Assembly (NCBI GenBank): GCA_048213135.1 | Contig: PS015009.1 | Coordinates: 496,001 to 560,000 of the forward strand | From: Reclinomonas americana ATCC 50394 | Lineage: Eukaryota; Jakobida; Jakobea; Jakobida | Reading direction: 5' to 3' | Length of the DNA: 64,000 bases | Shown: piece by piece, positions 45,057 to 55,000 of the stretch | How positions within the stretch are numbered: position 1 is the stretch's first letter | Layout of the letters: each line of letters begins with the position of its first letter | Notes under the pieces: model-generated | What the model was told of the DNA's origin: nothing | Seen by the model: only the letters and a program-made list of their open reading frames with translations | Databases searched by the model: none | Program-made: the position numbers and the translations under genes

Positions 45057-46073
45057 ATGAAAAAAATACTGACCGTACTCTTCTCCTTCCCGCTATTCTG
45101 CGCAGCACAGGAAATGAAGACCTACCAGAACTATGATTTTGTTGCCGGAGAAAAAATAATTTTCCAGGATGATTTCCGCAATGACCAGGATGGCGAGTTT
45201 CCCGCTCACTGGAAACTGGAAGGCGGGCAGGCCGTAGTGAACCAGCAGGGAGATGACCGTTTGCTGGCCGTGCTGAAATATTATACTGCTATGAGCCCGC
45301 TCATCAAAACAAAGAACTACCTGCCCGATGAATATACCATTGAGTTCGATACCTGGCTTGACGCGGCTTATGATTCCAATAACGGCATCAGCATCGGGTT
45401 CAGGAGTGGCGGCGAAAAAGTGGCAGTCATCACCACCAATCATGCTGCTTTCACCTGCGACTTCCCCGGTGGCCGGCTCAGCGGCGATCTGCCAAAAGCC
45501 GTTGCCGGCGACACTTATCACAACAAGTGGCACCACATCGCCATCGCCGTAAAAGGCAAACAACTGAAAGTGTATTGCGATCAGTACCGTATACTTACCG
45601 TTCCCGATAACAATTTCAAAGCCGTTTCCATTATCGTAAGCGGTGACGCCAGCGAGAATATGAACATGTATATCAAAAATTTCAAACTGGCCGCAGGCGG
45701 AGGTATGAATATGCTGGGCAAAAAATTCACCGATACCAAACTGGTTACCCATGGCATCAATTTCGATTACAACAAGGCCAGCATAAGAGCGGAAAGTATG
45801 GGCACTTTGAATATGATCGTACAACTGCTGAAAGATAATCCTGACGTCAAATTTGAGATCGGCGGGCATACCGACAGTGATGGCGACAATGCTTATAACC
45901 TCAAACTCTCCCAGCAAAGAGCCGACGCGGTAAAGGAGCAACTGGTAAAGATGAAGATCGATGCATCAAGACTCACCTGCAAAGGTTATGGCGAGACGAA
46001 ACCCATCGGCGAAAACAACACCCCCGAAGGGAAGGCCAATAACCGCCGTGTTGAGTTTGTTGTGATCAAATAA
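45057..46073 (+). CDS. OmpA-family protein with N-terminal LamG-like region
   Basis: This 338-aa protein has a signal peptide (MKKILTVLFSFPLFCAAQ). Residues about 35-210 look like a concanavalin/LamG-like jelly roll (IIFQDDFRNDQDGEFPAHWKLEGGQ...). The C-terminal ~110 aa is an OmpA peptidoglycan-binding domain with FEIGGHTDSDGD, LSQQRADAVKEQL and NRRVEF. It should sit in the outer membrane or periplasm and bind murein. ATG 45057 gives the signal peptide. It is first of five secreted-protein genes in a row. Confidence 0.85.
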   Translation: MKKILTVLFSFPLFCAAQEMKTYQNYDFVAGEKIIFQDDFRNDQDGEFPAHWKLEGGQAVVNQQGDDRLLAVLKYYTAMSPLIKTKNYLPDEYTIEFDTWLDAAYDSNNGISIGFRSGGEKVAVITTNHAAFTCDFPGGRLSGDLPKAVAGDTYHNKWHHIAIAVKGKQLKVYCDQYRILTVPDNNFKAVSIIVSGDASENMNMYIKNFKLAAGGGMNMLGKKFTDTKLVTHGINFDYNKASIRAESMGTLNMIVQLLKDNPDVKFEIGGHTDSDGDNAYNLKLSQQRADAVKEQLVKMKIDASRLTCKGYGETKPIGENNTPEGKANNRRVEFVVIK

Positions 46074-46084
46074 AACTACTGCGC

Positions 46085-46711
46085 ATGAAAAGAGTACTCA
46101 TTACCGGCAGCACTTTACTGATGCTGCTGCAGGAAGTCCGTTCGCAAACCATACCCAACGGCGATTTTAAAAAATGGGGCAATGAATATGATAAGTGCCC
46201 CGCAGGCTGGGGTTGCAATAATGATGAAGATTGTCCTGGTAAAGTAACGCAGGCCGACAAAGTAAAAGGCGGCGCCAAACTGACTGTGACCCATTGCTGG
46301 GATATTAAAAAAGACGACAGGAGTAATAATGTTAATCTTAACTACGATGACCTTACTGCCAAGATACCCAAAGGCAAAAAGGCGAAGATCAGTTTTGATT
46401 ACAGTTATACACCCGTTGGCAGCGACCAGGCTTATATCAAAATTGATGTCGACATACAGGAAGAACTGGAAGAAGCTCCCGCTTTTGTCTACAACAACGC
46501 TGCCGAAGGGTGGCTAAAACCCGCTACCGCCGGGCATATGGAATGCTATATCAACTTCTCTCCCGCATCGGGGAAAAACTTTACTGCACCGCAATCCGTC
46601 TTTGCCAATTCCATTCGCACCACATTCGGCATTATGCCTGCTTCCGGCAAGACCGATGTAAACAAAGGCAGCACCCTCATCATTAATCATGTCAAATTCA
46701 CCGTAGAATGA
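46085..46711 (+). CDS. Secreted protein of unknown function, PCMD/carbohydrate-binding-like
   Basis: This 208-aa protein has a signal peptide (MKRVLITGSTLLMLLQEVRSQ). The segment IPNGDFKKWGNEYDKCPAGWGC at its start is typical of Bacteroidota secreted beta-sandwich modules ('NGDFE.W....P.GW'). Four cysteines lie in the first half. It begins 11 bp after the OmpA gene and overlaps the next gene by 4 bp, so it belongs to the same operon. Role unknown. Confidence 0.7.
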   Translation: MKRVLITGSTLLMLLQEVRSQTIPNGDFKKWGNEYDKCPAGWGCNNDEDCPGKVTQADKVKGGAKLTVTHCWDIKKDDRSNNVNLNYDDLTAKIPKGKKAKISFDYSYTPVGSDQAYIKIDVDIQEELEEAPAFVYNNAAEGWLKPATAGHMECYINFSPASGKNFTAPQSVFANSIRTTFGIMPASGKTDVNKGSTLIINHVKFTVE

Positions 46712-47691
46712 TCAAAAAAATACAATTGCTCTTAGCGTTATGCCTGTCGGCAATACATGGTTTCGCCCAAAATAATTACGGTGTAAAAGGATTTTACCCG
46801 CAAAGCTTTACGCTAAGCGATACCGTAACCAGTGTAACCTATGGCACACTGAAAGCCGGTTTCGAGATCAGGGATACCGATACGGAAAGCAAAAAGAGTA
46901 ATCAAAGCCGTTACAAAATCTACTTCTACCTGACCAATACCGGCACCGAAGCGAAGATCATGTACAGGAATATGAGTTTTCTTGGTCATGCTGGGCCTAT
47001 CAACAACAACATTGCCCAGTTCAATTGCAGCAATGCCACCGGTGCACGCCTCACCAACAAAATGGCTACCATGGAAATGCAGCCCTGCGTGATGGAAGGC
47101 ACCGTAACGGAAAAAGACTGTAGCTCGGGTAAAGAAGTGCAGAATACCAAGCTGGTAAATATCGGTTACTGGATAAAGCCGGGCGAAACAATTTCCAAGA
47201 CCTATCCCATGTATGTACCGCAAAATGAAAGGCCAAAAATATCGGTGACCTTCTACCCCGAAGTGGCTAACCAGACCGGTGGTTTTATGCAGGTGAACAG
47301 CCAGCAGGTTAACCCGCAAAATTTTGCACGCGTCAAAAACTTCGCTTCCGGCACTTACCTCAACAACCAACCCGGCTACCTGCAGTGCTCCGTGATTGAG
47401 AATGGCTGGTGGAGCGCCGATTGGGAGATCAGCCCTGTTTCGGGAACAGAAAATTTTTACATCCGCAACCGCTGGAAAAATAATTACCTGTCGGCCACCA
47501 ATGGCTGGCTGACGGAGGACGCCAATAACCCCGCTGCCATGTGGACCATCCAGGAAACCGGCATGCCCAACGTCTACTATATCAAAAATGTAAGCAACAA
47601 TGCCAGACTGTATGCAGAAGGCGGGCAGTTAAAGATATCCGGCAGTTTTATCAGCAACGATAACCTCAGCAAATGGCTGATCGAAAAATAA
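46708..47691 (+). CDS. Secreted protein with C-terminal ricin-B-like/beta-trefoil-like region
   Basis: This 327-aa protein has a signal peptide (MIKKIQLLLALCLSAIHGFAQ). The N-terminal ~200 aa is an unrecognised beta-rich domain with two or three cysteines. From about residue 215, repeated units such as SADWEISPVSGTENFYIRNRW and AAMWTIQETGMPNVYYIKNV resemble the QxW-type repeats of ricin-B-like lectin folds. It is coupled to the gene before (ATGA overlap) and 4 bp from the next. Carbohydrate binding is possible but not shown by conserved residues. Confidence 0.68.
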   Translation: MIKKIQLLLALCLSAIHGFAQNNYGVKGFYPQSFTLSDTVTSVTYGTLKAGFEIRDTDTESKKSNQSRYKIYFYLTNTGTEAKIMYRNMSFLGHAGPINNNIAQFNCSNATGARLTNKMATMEMQPCVMEGTVTEKDCSSGKEVQNTKLVNIGYWIKPGETISKTYPMYVPQNERPKISVTFYPEVANQTGGFMQVNSQQVNPQNFARVKNFASGTYLNNQPGYLQCSVIENGWWSADWEISPVSGTENFYIRNRWKNNYLSATNGWLTEDANNPAAMWTIQETGMPNVYYIKNVSNNARLYAEGGQLKISGSFISNDNLSKWLIEK

Positions 47692-47695
47692 AAAC

Positions 47696-48955
47696 ATGAA
47701 AATTTTTCTTTTACTGCTTACCTTCTCCATTATATACAGCGGCAGTTTCGCTCAGCGGGCCGCCACTAAAGCTGAACGCGATGAAGATGCCCGGGTACTG
47801 AAAGTGTTATCTGCCGCTATGCCACACAACCTGGAAGGTGGCTCAGAATCGGAGCGGTCTTTCGGCGAGTCCAGCCTGGAAGGATTGTCTGGTTTTCATA
47901 ACGACATGAACTTTACTACGCGGGACGTTTTCGATCACCAGTACACCATCAATTATTCTTTCACCCAGGCCATTCCTGAATTGAAAGACAAGGTGGAGGC
48001 AGCCCGCAGCAGGAATGACATCGAATACCTGATGGGTGTTTCGGAATGTGAGATAGGGATATGGGTGAACAGCACTTTTACAGCAGACAATTTTCCATAC
48101 GCCTCTTCTCCTGTAAAAAAGATCAGCAGGAGCTATTGCCCTGAAGTGTACCGCGATGAAAAAGGAAACCAGTTTACCTTTTTATTTTTTGGAAAGAACT
48201 GGTCAGTTACGCCCGCTTCTTACCAGTTCGACGACGGGTACAGTAAACCGCAAAACAGGTATACCCTGAAAACAAAGACCAGCCTGCATTATGGCACAGA
48301 CGTGCAAAGCATTATGGTCTACGTGAAGGGGCATGCCGATCTGGCCGACATCATCCTCAAACAGGTTGACTGGGCAGCCATCAGTCAACTCATCGGCACT
48401 GGCAGAATACAGGATGATGAAACAGAGTCTGACCTCAAAAAATATTTTCCAGAAAAAACGGTGGCACCCGTTGCCGGCAACAACACCCTTTCGTTTACGT
48501 ACATTGATAAAGACGGGGTGGAAAAACAATTCAGTATCAGTTCATCCAAACATGACCTGACCAACTGCGCCCTGCTGCGCAACCACAATGAGAATCCGAA
48601 AGTAATGCAGGAGGCGCATATTGATTTCCGCATAGCGGATGATAAAGACCCCAACAGGCTGTTCCACTTGTCCCTGCCCATCATACGCACAGCAGGAGCC
48701 GTTACCGCCACTTTTGAAAGCGACTACGATTACCAGGTCATGTGGCGGGGCAATACAGATGCCAGTCATTCTTTCAGTCCGGCCACCATTGAAATACAGC
48801 TGCTGAAATGGGCACCTGTTGGCGGTTTTATGGAAGGAACTTTTTCAGGAACTGCTACCATGAAAAACCACAATGACTTCTCTTCCGAAAAACCAGTATA
48901 TACGATTAAGAACGGGAAGTTCAGGATCAGAAGGATTCCCGACGAAATGAGATAA
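47696..48955 (+). CDS. Secreted protein of unknown function
   Basis: This 419-aa protein has a signal peptide (MKIFLLLLTFSIIYSGSFAQ). The rest is soluble and beta-rich, with the C-terminal segment GGFMEGTFSGTATMKNHND and a final strand YTIKNGKFRIRRI. A very similar ending occurs in the next protein (TINGKFKVLVANR), where both read as 'TFSG/STINGKF' closing strands. No family is recognised. It follows the preceding gene by 4 bp. Confidence 0.65.
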   Translation: MKIFLLLLTFSIIYSGSFAQRAATKAERDEDARVLKVLSAAMPHNLEGGSESERSFGESSLEGLSGFHNDMNFTTRDVFDHQYTINYSFTQAIPELKDKVEAARSRNDIEYLMGVSECEIGIWVNSTFTADNFPYASSPVKKISRSYCPEVYRDEKGNQFTFLFFGKNWSVTPASYQFDDGYSKPQNRYTLKTKTSLHYGTDVQSIMVYVKGHADLADIILKQVDWAAISQLIGTGRIQDDETESDLKKYFPEKTVAPVAGNNTLSFTYIDKDGVEKQFSISSSKHDLTNCALLRNHNENPKVMQEAHIDFRIADDKDPNRLFHLSLPIIRTAGAVTATFESDYDYQVMWRGNTDASHSFSPATIEIQLLKWAPVGGFMEGTFSGTATMKNHNDFSSEKPVYTIKNGKFRIRRIPDEMR

Positions 48956-48974
48956 CCGCGTTTAAATCATGATC

Positions 48975-50081
48975 ATGAAAAATATATTTTACGCCGTGCT
49001 GATATGGCTTTTGCCCTGTACACTCACAGCACAGCGGTACAACCCCGAAGCATTTGACCTGCAGCATAAAAAATACACCGCCGAAGCAGGAATGCTGTCG
49101 CTGATGGCGGAAAAGAGCCTGCTCGAATTGCGGGAAGTAACGATGATCACCGTTCGCGTCAACTGGGTGAACAGTGAAGAGGACATGACTGTTCCGCAGC
49201 AGTACGACTATCGTTTCCAGGACCCATCCAAAGCACCCTGGAAGATAACCGAATGGAAGATACTGGAAGGCACCGGCGAGTTACGCCCGGGTTCAGAAAA
49301 TTATTACGCCACGTTTACCGCCCCGGATAAAATGCCCGCCGGCAAACATGCCACCATACTGGTGACCCTTATGCCACAGGACCCCACCAAACCCAAAGTA
49401 CAGTTGCTGCAGACCATTTACCTGGCCGACAACGACAATGTATTTTATTTCGATTGCAAATACCTGGGCATTAACCAGGAGAAGTATGTGATCAAAGGCA
49501 ATGGCGGGGCGCTGGCATCAAGTGACGCTTCGGCAAAAAAAGTAAACCAGGAGAACAGGCAGGAAGCTATGAAGCAGGCTGCAGCCTATTACCAGAAAGC
49601 GATTGAGGCGGGCATCAAAACAGAAGCTCATGGTTTTGACCTGGATGCACTCACCAGCAATACCCGGGCCGTGTACGCGAAAGATGAAAACGTAACCACC
49701 ATTACCATCAACGACGATAAAGTAGCCATGGTGGCAGGAAAGGAATCCAATACGAAAAGGATATTCAACATCGTGCTGAGCATTCCCGGAAGATCAACAG
49801 GAACCTTTAAAATAAGATCAGATAAAAAGATAACCGCTTCGGTATTGCTGCCCAGGTCACTTATGGGCATCACCTGTGCCTGCGCTGAAGACCCTACAGA
49901 CCCCAATCATATACCGCCCACCTGCACCGGGGGTACCATCACCATCACCAAATACGACGACAAAATTGTGGAAGGTTATATCAGTGCCGGGCTGGAAGCG
50001 CAGGATTATACCAAAGATCCTCCGCCCACTTTTTACAGTACGATCAACGGGAAGTTTAAAGTGCTGGTGGCGAACAGGTGA
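48975..50081 (+). CDS. Secreted protein of unknown function
   Basis: This protein of about 368 aa has a signal peptide (MKNIFYAVLIWLLPCTLTAQ). ATG 48975 is preferred over 48969, which adds only two residues. Visible parts are a beta region with ITVRVNWVNSEEDMTVPQQ, a helical linker (QEAMKQAAAYYQKAIEAGI) and a C-terminal beta domain with two cysteines around CACAED. No family is recognised. It is last in the row and is followed by a terminator. Confidence 0.65.
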   Translation: MKNIFYAVLIWLLPCTLTAQRYNPEAFDLQHKKYTAEAGMLSLMAEKSLLELREVTMITVRVNWVNSEEDMTVPQQYDYRFQDPSKAPWKITEWKILEGTGELRPGSENYYATFTAPDKMPAGKHATILVTLMPQDPTKPKVQLLQTIYLADNDNVFYFDCKYLGINQEKYVIKGNGGALASSDASAKKVNQENRQEAMKQAAAYYQKAIEAGIKTEAHGFDLDALTSNTRAVYAKDENVTTITINDDKVAMVAGKESNTKRIFNIVLSIPGRSTGTFKIRSDKKITASVLLPRSLMGITCACAEDPTDPNHIPPTCTGGTITITKYDDKIVEGYISAGLEAQDYTKDPPPTFYSTINGKFKVLVANR

Positions 50082-50136
50082 GCAATGATCAATTTCAAAC
50101 AAGCTGCTCAACAATTGACTTCTTCTGCATAATATA

Positions 50137-50172
50137 ACTGCCGCTGCAACTATTGCAACGGCAGTATTGTTT
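50137..50172. terminator. Bidirectional terminator
   Basis: 13-bp stem ACTGCCGCTGCAA/TTGCAACGGCAGT (one mismatch) with a 3-nt loop, then ATTGTTTT. It lies between convergent genes ending at 50081 and 50189. Confidence 0.8.
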
Positions 50173-50188
50173 TACATGGCTTGTTGCA

Positions 50189-50632
50189 CTACATTTCTTT
50201 GGGTTGTGTTACGCTGAACCAGTTGCCGCAACCGTCGAACATAACGGCCTCAATACCGTAGAACTGTTCTTTTGGTTCGCCCCTGAATTGCACACCTTTG
50301 CTTTTAAGTTCCTCATAAGTGGCCCGGCAATCGTTGGTGTGCATGACCCCGGCACCAAGGATCCCTTTTTGCAGAAGTACCCTGAAAGCGTTTCTGCTTT
50401 CCTCGTCTATTCCTTCAGGACAGGTTTCGGATTTGATCATACTTTCATGAAGAATGTCCATCAACACAATCTCCAGGTCGGGCTGCTCCGGCGGGTTGAG
50501 CGTCAGCCAGCGGAAGCCATTGCCCATGGGCGCATCAGTATTGACCTTAAAGCCCAGCGTATTGACATAGAAATCGTAGGCCTTTTGCTGGTCGAGAACA
50601 AAAAGCGTGGTGTGTGAGAATTTTGTGATCAT
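50189..50632 (-). CDS. VOC-family (glyoxalase/bleomycin-resistance fold) protein
   Basis: This is a 147-aa vicinal-oxygen-chelate protein. It begins MITKFSHTTLFVLDQQKAYDFYVNTLGF, the usual first half of the fold with the N-terminal metal His, and contains GAGVMHTND and the C-terminal FDGCGNWFSVTQP. The substrate is unknown; such proteins include dioxygenases, isomerases and antibiotic-binding proteins. It lies 88 bp downstream of an AraC-family gene on the same strand and may be its target. Confidence 0.85.
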   Translation of the reverse strand: MITKFSHTTLFVLDQQKAYDFYVNTLGFKVNTDAPMGNGFRWLTLNPPEQPDLEIVLMDILHESMIKSETCPEGIDEESRNAFRVLLQKGILGAGVMHTNDCRATYEELKSKGVQFRGEPKEQFYGIEAVMFDGCGNWFSVTQPKEM

Positions 50633-50720
50633 ACAACAATTGATTTTGTACCATGAAGATAGGATGGGAGACGGGTAACGATTTCTCGAATCTTGCTTTT
50701 TTACAAAGGACCGCCGGATG

Positions 50721-51185
50721 TTACAGGGAGCCGCCTACCTTATACTGATCGATAAAACAATGAGGGATGAAGCGTTTCGGTTGTTCCCGTATAAGTTTTT
50801 TCTTCAGCCAGGCAATATTGCGGTAGTACTGTGGTGAATAGCCGCTTTGTTTACTGAACAGGGTACTGAAGGAGCCCAGGCTTTCAAAACCAATGCTGTT
50901 GCAGGCGTCGGTAATACTGATGCCTTCCCGGGCCAGTAATACTTTGGCAGCTTCAAGACGGGTATAGGTAAGGTATTGATGCGGTGTTTTTTTGTAGATG
51001 CGGGTAAAGAGCCGATGAAAATGGAACCGCGACATGAACGCCTGCTTCGCCACCGCGTCGAGATTAACAGGCATATGGAAATTTTCATCGATGAAAATTT
51101 TTGCCCGGGCAATACGCTGGTATGTATCTGTGGAGATTTGCAAAGCGAGATAAAAGTAAGAATTTGTTTTTTGTTTAAAAATCAC
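50721..51185 (-). CDS. Short AraC-family transcriptional regulator
   Basis: This is a stand-alone AraC-type DNA-binding domain with both helix-turn-helix motifs: NLDAVAKQAFMSRFHFHRLFTR and ITDACNSIGFESLGSFSTLF, preceding the family tail KQSGYSPQYYR. There is no sensor domain. The open frame extends to an ATG at 51233, but that ATG lies inside copy 3 of the conserved upstream element, which may be the promoter. The start is therefore placed at GTG 51185, and TTG 51143 is another option. It probably regulates itself and the VOC gene behind it. Confidence 0.8.
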   Translation of the reverse strand: MIFKQKTNSYFYLALQISTDTYQRIARAKIFIDENFHMPVNLDAVAKQAFMSRFHFHRLFTRIYKKTPHQYLTYTRLEAAKVLLAREGISITDACNSIGFESLGSFSTLFSKQSGYSPQYYRNIAWLKKKLIREQPKRFIPHCFIDQYKVGGSL

Positions 51186-51202
51186 CCGGTGCTGTATTAA
51201 GT

Positions 51203-51256
51203 TCCAAGGCAAATATTCCGAGAGACGGGGCACTTGTCACAAATAATTCTATCGGA
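51203..51256 (-). promoter_or_regulatory. Conserved three-copy upstream element, copy 3
   Basis: On the minus strand it reads GAATTATTTGTGACAAGTGC, a spacer, then GGAATATTTGCC, colinear with the copies at 27870 and 29545. It sits directly upstream of the AraC-family gene. Confidence 0.5.
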
Positions 51257-51277
51257 TTATACCTTGCATCAGTCGCC

Positions 51278-51333
51278 TCCCACACCGCCGGTGGGTATCT
51301 GTACTATATACTCACTACTTGCTACTCTCTACT
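51278..51333 (+). repeat. GC-headed dispersed intergenic repeat, copy 2
   Basis: It starts TCCCACACCGCCGGTGGGTA and continues TCTGTACTATATACTCACT, a near copy of 41238-41293. It fills the gap before the stop of the MBL-fold gene. Confidence 0.6.
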
Positions 51334-51335
51334 CA

Positions 51336-51974
51336 TCACACCAGCCACGGATTACTCCTCCGTTCTTCACCCACCGTTGTCGCCGGTCCATGCCCGCTGT
51401 ATACTTTGGTTTCATCAGGGAGTACCAATAATTGGGTGCGGATGCTTTCGATGAGGGTATCGTGATCACCACCCGGCAGATCGCTGCGGCCGATGCTGCC
51501 CCTGAACAACACATCGCCACCAATAACAAACCCCTGCTCCCGGCAGTAAAAAGAAACACTGCCCGGCGAATGACCCGGCGTGAACAGGATATCCAGTTCA
51601 TCGGCACCCAACTGTATTTTTTCGCCTTCCTTCAGGTAAACGAAGTCGCCTTTGTAATTGTCGAATGGTATATTGTACATCAGTCCGGAGGTAGGCGCAT
51701 AAGCCAGCAGGGTTTCCTCATTGGGGTGCAGGTGAAGGGTAAGTCCCCAGGTTTCAGCCACGAACTTATTGCCGAACACATGATCGAGGTGGCAATGGGT
51801 ATTAAGCAGCAATACCGGTTTTAACCCCATCTGTGTAATATAGTCTTTCAGCTCATCCTGTTCTTCGGGGAAATAGCAACCGGGGTCGATAATGGCGGCT
51901 TCCCCGGAATTGTTATGCAACACATACGTATTTTCCTGTATAGGATTGAAAACAAAGGCCTTAACATTTAACAT
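51336..51974 (-). CDS. MBL-fold metallohydrolase (glyoxalase-II-like)
   Basis: This is a 212-aa metallo-beta-lactamase-fold hydrolase. It has the HxHxDH motif in NTHCHLDHVFG, the third ligand region GGDVLFRGSIGRSDLPGGD and the final His in YSGHGPATTVGEERRSNPW. This pattern matches the YcbL/glyoxalase-II-like group, which hydrolyses thioesters such as S-lactoylglutathione. No signal peptide is present. It is divergent from the propeller/barrel gene at 52047. Confidence 0.9.
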   Translation of the reverse strand: MLNVKAFVFNPIQENTYVLHNNSGEAAIIDPGCYFPEEQDELKDYITQMGLKPVLLLNTHCHLDHVFGNKFVAETWGLTLHLHPNEETLLAYAPTSGLMYNIPFDNYKGDFVYLKEGEKIQLGADELDILFTPGHSPGSVSFYCREQGFVIGGDVLFRGSIGRSDLPGGDHDTLIESIRTQLLVLPDETKVYSGHGPATTVGEERRSNPWLV

Positions 51975-52046
51975 TTGATACGTTTAAATTGATTTTAACG
52001 ATTAGACCGAAACAAGTAATTTAGTAGTGAATCTCAAAATCTCAGT

Positions 52047-55000
52047 ATGGCAAAGTTCAGCAGAATCTTTTTAATTTCCTGCTTTCTCCTTGCCTGCGGC
52101 CTTTTTACCCGGGCCCAGGTCAATACGGTGGAATTCGGGAAAAACAGGGTTCAATTCAGGACATTCAAATGGCAGTATTACCAAACCAAGAATTTCAATG
52201 TTTATTATTACGATAACGGCCAGGAACTGGCCAAATTCATAGCCCAGAGCGCCGAAAAAGAGCTGCCCCAGATTGAGACTGCGGCGGAATACAGCCTTCA
52301 GCGCAGGGCCAACATCGTTCTGTACAACCAGTACTCAGATATGCAGCAAAGCAATATTGGTATTGGCATCGACTGGCAGAACAATGGCGGCACCAAGCTG
52401 GTGAACAATAAAATGGTGGTGTATTTTGAGGCTGACCACGCCAAACTGCGCCTGCAGGTACGGAAGGGTATTGCGCAGGTGATCACCGAAAACCGCCTCT
52501 TTGGCGACGACCTGGGTGAAGTGGCGGGCAACCAGGCCCTGCTGGACCTCCCCAAATGGCTTACCGACGGTTATATCGCCTACCTGGCCGAGAACTGGAG
52601 TACCGACCTGGACGATGAACTGAAAAGTGAAATGCTGAGCGGCAACTATTCCAGTTTCAACCGTTTTGTGAATGAAAGACCTGTGATCGCCGGGCACGCT
52701 TTCTGGTATTATATCGAAGAAAAATTCAAGAAAGAGAATGTAACCTACCTGCTCTACCTGGCCACCGTTTACAAAAGCCTGAACAAAGCCACCATGCAGG
52801 TGTGCAAGATGAAGTTCAGGGAAGTGCTCGACGGTTTCATGGAGTACAACGAGGAAAAATATTATAAAGATATCGCCCGCAGGAAACCTTATCCAAAGGG
52901 TAACTATATCGACGGTTTCGACATCAGCCCCAGGCTGGATTATTTCCGCTTTAACGTAAACCCCAACAAAAAAAATAATTCCTACGTTGTTTCCCAATAC
53001 AAAAAAGGTATTGTAAGGGTGATCTATAATGATGATTTTGAGAACAAGACCATCCTCAAATTCGGTGTTCGCAGTTATAAGAACGAGATCAACCCGCATT
53101 ATCCCATGATGGCCTGGGACCCCAAGGGCACCCGCTTTGCCGTTATGTATGTACACGAAGGCAAACTCAGGCTTTTCATTTACGATGTGATCAACAGGCA
53201 GAAAAACATTAAGATCGACCTCACCAAACAGTTCGACCAGGTGCAGGATATGAAGTATATGCTCAACAGCAATACCCTGCTGCTGAGTGCCGTGAAGAAC
53301 GGGCAGACGGATCTTTTCTCATTCGACATCCAGAAGGAAAAAGTAACGCAGATTACCAATGATGTGTACGATGACCTCGACGCTTCTTTTGTGGCTTTCC
53401 CTAACAAAACAGGCATCATATTTTCCAGTAACCGCCCCAGTGCATCCGCCAAAACAGGCGACACCATTCTGCCCAGCGATCACCGTTACAATATTTTCCT
53501 GATCACCAATTTCGGCGACAAACCGGAACTGAACCAGATATCACAATTGTCTGACCTGGCCTTTGGCAATGCCCGTTATCCCATGCAGTACAATACCAAT
53601 CACTTTACATTTGTGAGTGATCTCAATGGTGTGGGCAACCGCTATGCCGGCTTCTTTACTACCGAAAAAACCGGGCTCGATACACTGGTGCTCATCGGCA
53701 GCGATATACTCCGCAATCCTTCCGCCAAAGACGTAGACAGTACCCTGCGGGTATATAAGAAAACTGATGTGGATTCCGTGGCCGTAGTATCCATATCAAA
53801 AGACTCGGCCTATACCTTCCCGCTCACCAACTACCAGAGTACGCTGGGCGAAACCCGCATTGCTGGTGACAACAACCAGGTAAGTGAAGTAACCCGCCAG
53901 AGCGATGAAAAAGTTTTGTACAAACTGAAGATAGACGAGATGACCCTGCGCAGGCGTAACGTAACCGCACAACCTACGGAGTACATGAAAAAACTGATGG
54001 CGGAACACAAAGCAGCCGACGCCACGCTTGAAAAAGTTGAAAAGGGAAAAGACTCGGCGGTAAAGAAACAGGACGATTTCTTCCAGACGGAGTTTGCCAA
54101 TGAAAAGAAAGACAGCAGTTACCAGTCCACACCATTCGAAGCCACACAGGCTGCGAAATATGATGTACTGAAAACCATCAAACAATTCAAATACAAACCC
54201 AAGAAATTCTATATCGAAAGCGGCGCTTTCTCCTTCTTCAATAACATGAACCTCATCACCCGGTACCAGCCTTATGGCGGTGGTGCAGGCCCTGTTCGCC
54301 TGGGCTCTTCCAGCGTGATCAGCGGTTTTACCAAAGTAACCGTTTCGGAACTGATGGAAGACATTAAACTGCTGGGCGGTGTGCGGGTATCAGGCAACCT
54401 GAAAGACATTGAGTGGGTAGGCAGTTACCAGAACCTGAGGAGGCGCATCGACTGGGGCTTTACTTACTACCGCAGTGTAATGGGCGGCATCGCCAGCGAC
54501 TCTTCCGGCTTTCCTTTCGATGCTAAAATGTATACCAACCTGTACATGGGCAATATCTCCTATCCGTTTGACGTAAACAGGAGTATCCGTTTCTCTACCG
54601 GTGTACGGTCCGATAAAATGGTCATCCTTGGCGTGCAGGTACCACCCTTCTCTGTTGCCATAGAAGACAGTAAAACACTCTACTCCGTATCGCATCTTGA
54701 ATATGTGCATGACAATACGCTCAACCCGGTTATGAACATTTGGAACGGGTTGCGTTATAAAGTATATTTCGATTACAATGCACAGATCAGCAAACTGGCC
54801 AATAATGAAGGCAGGAACACGTTTAACCTCGGTTTCGACGCCCGTTACTACTATCCTATCTACCGCAACTTCATCTGGGCCGGCAGGGCGGCGGGTGATT
54901 TCAGCTGGGGTAACCAGAAGATCGTGTATTACCTGGGTGGCGTAGACGGCTGGGCCATGTTTGGCGACAATATCAAAACCAATTCGCAGGGCGGATTCCA

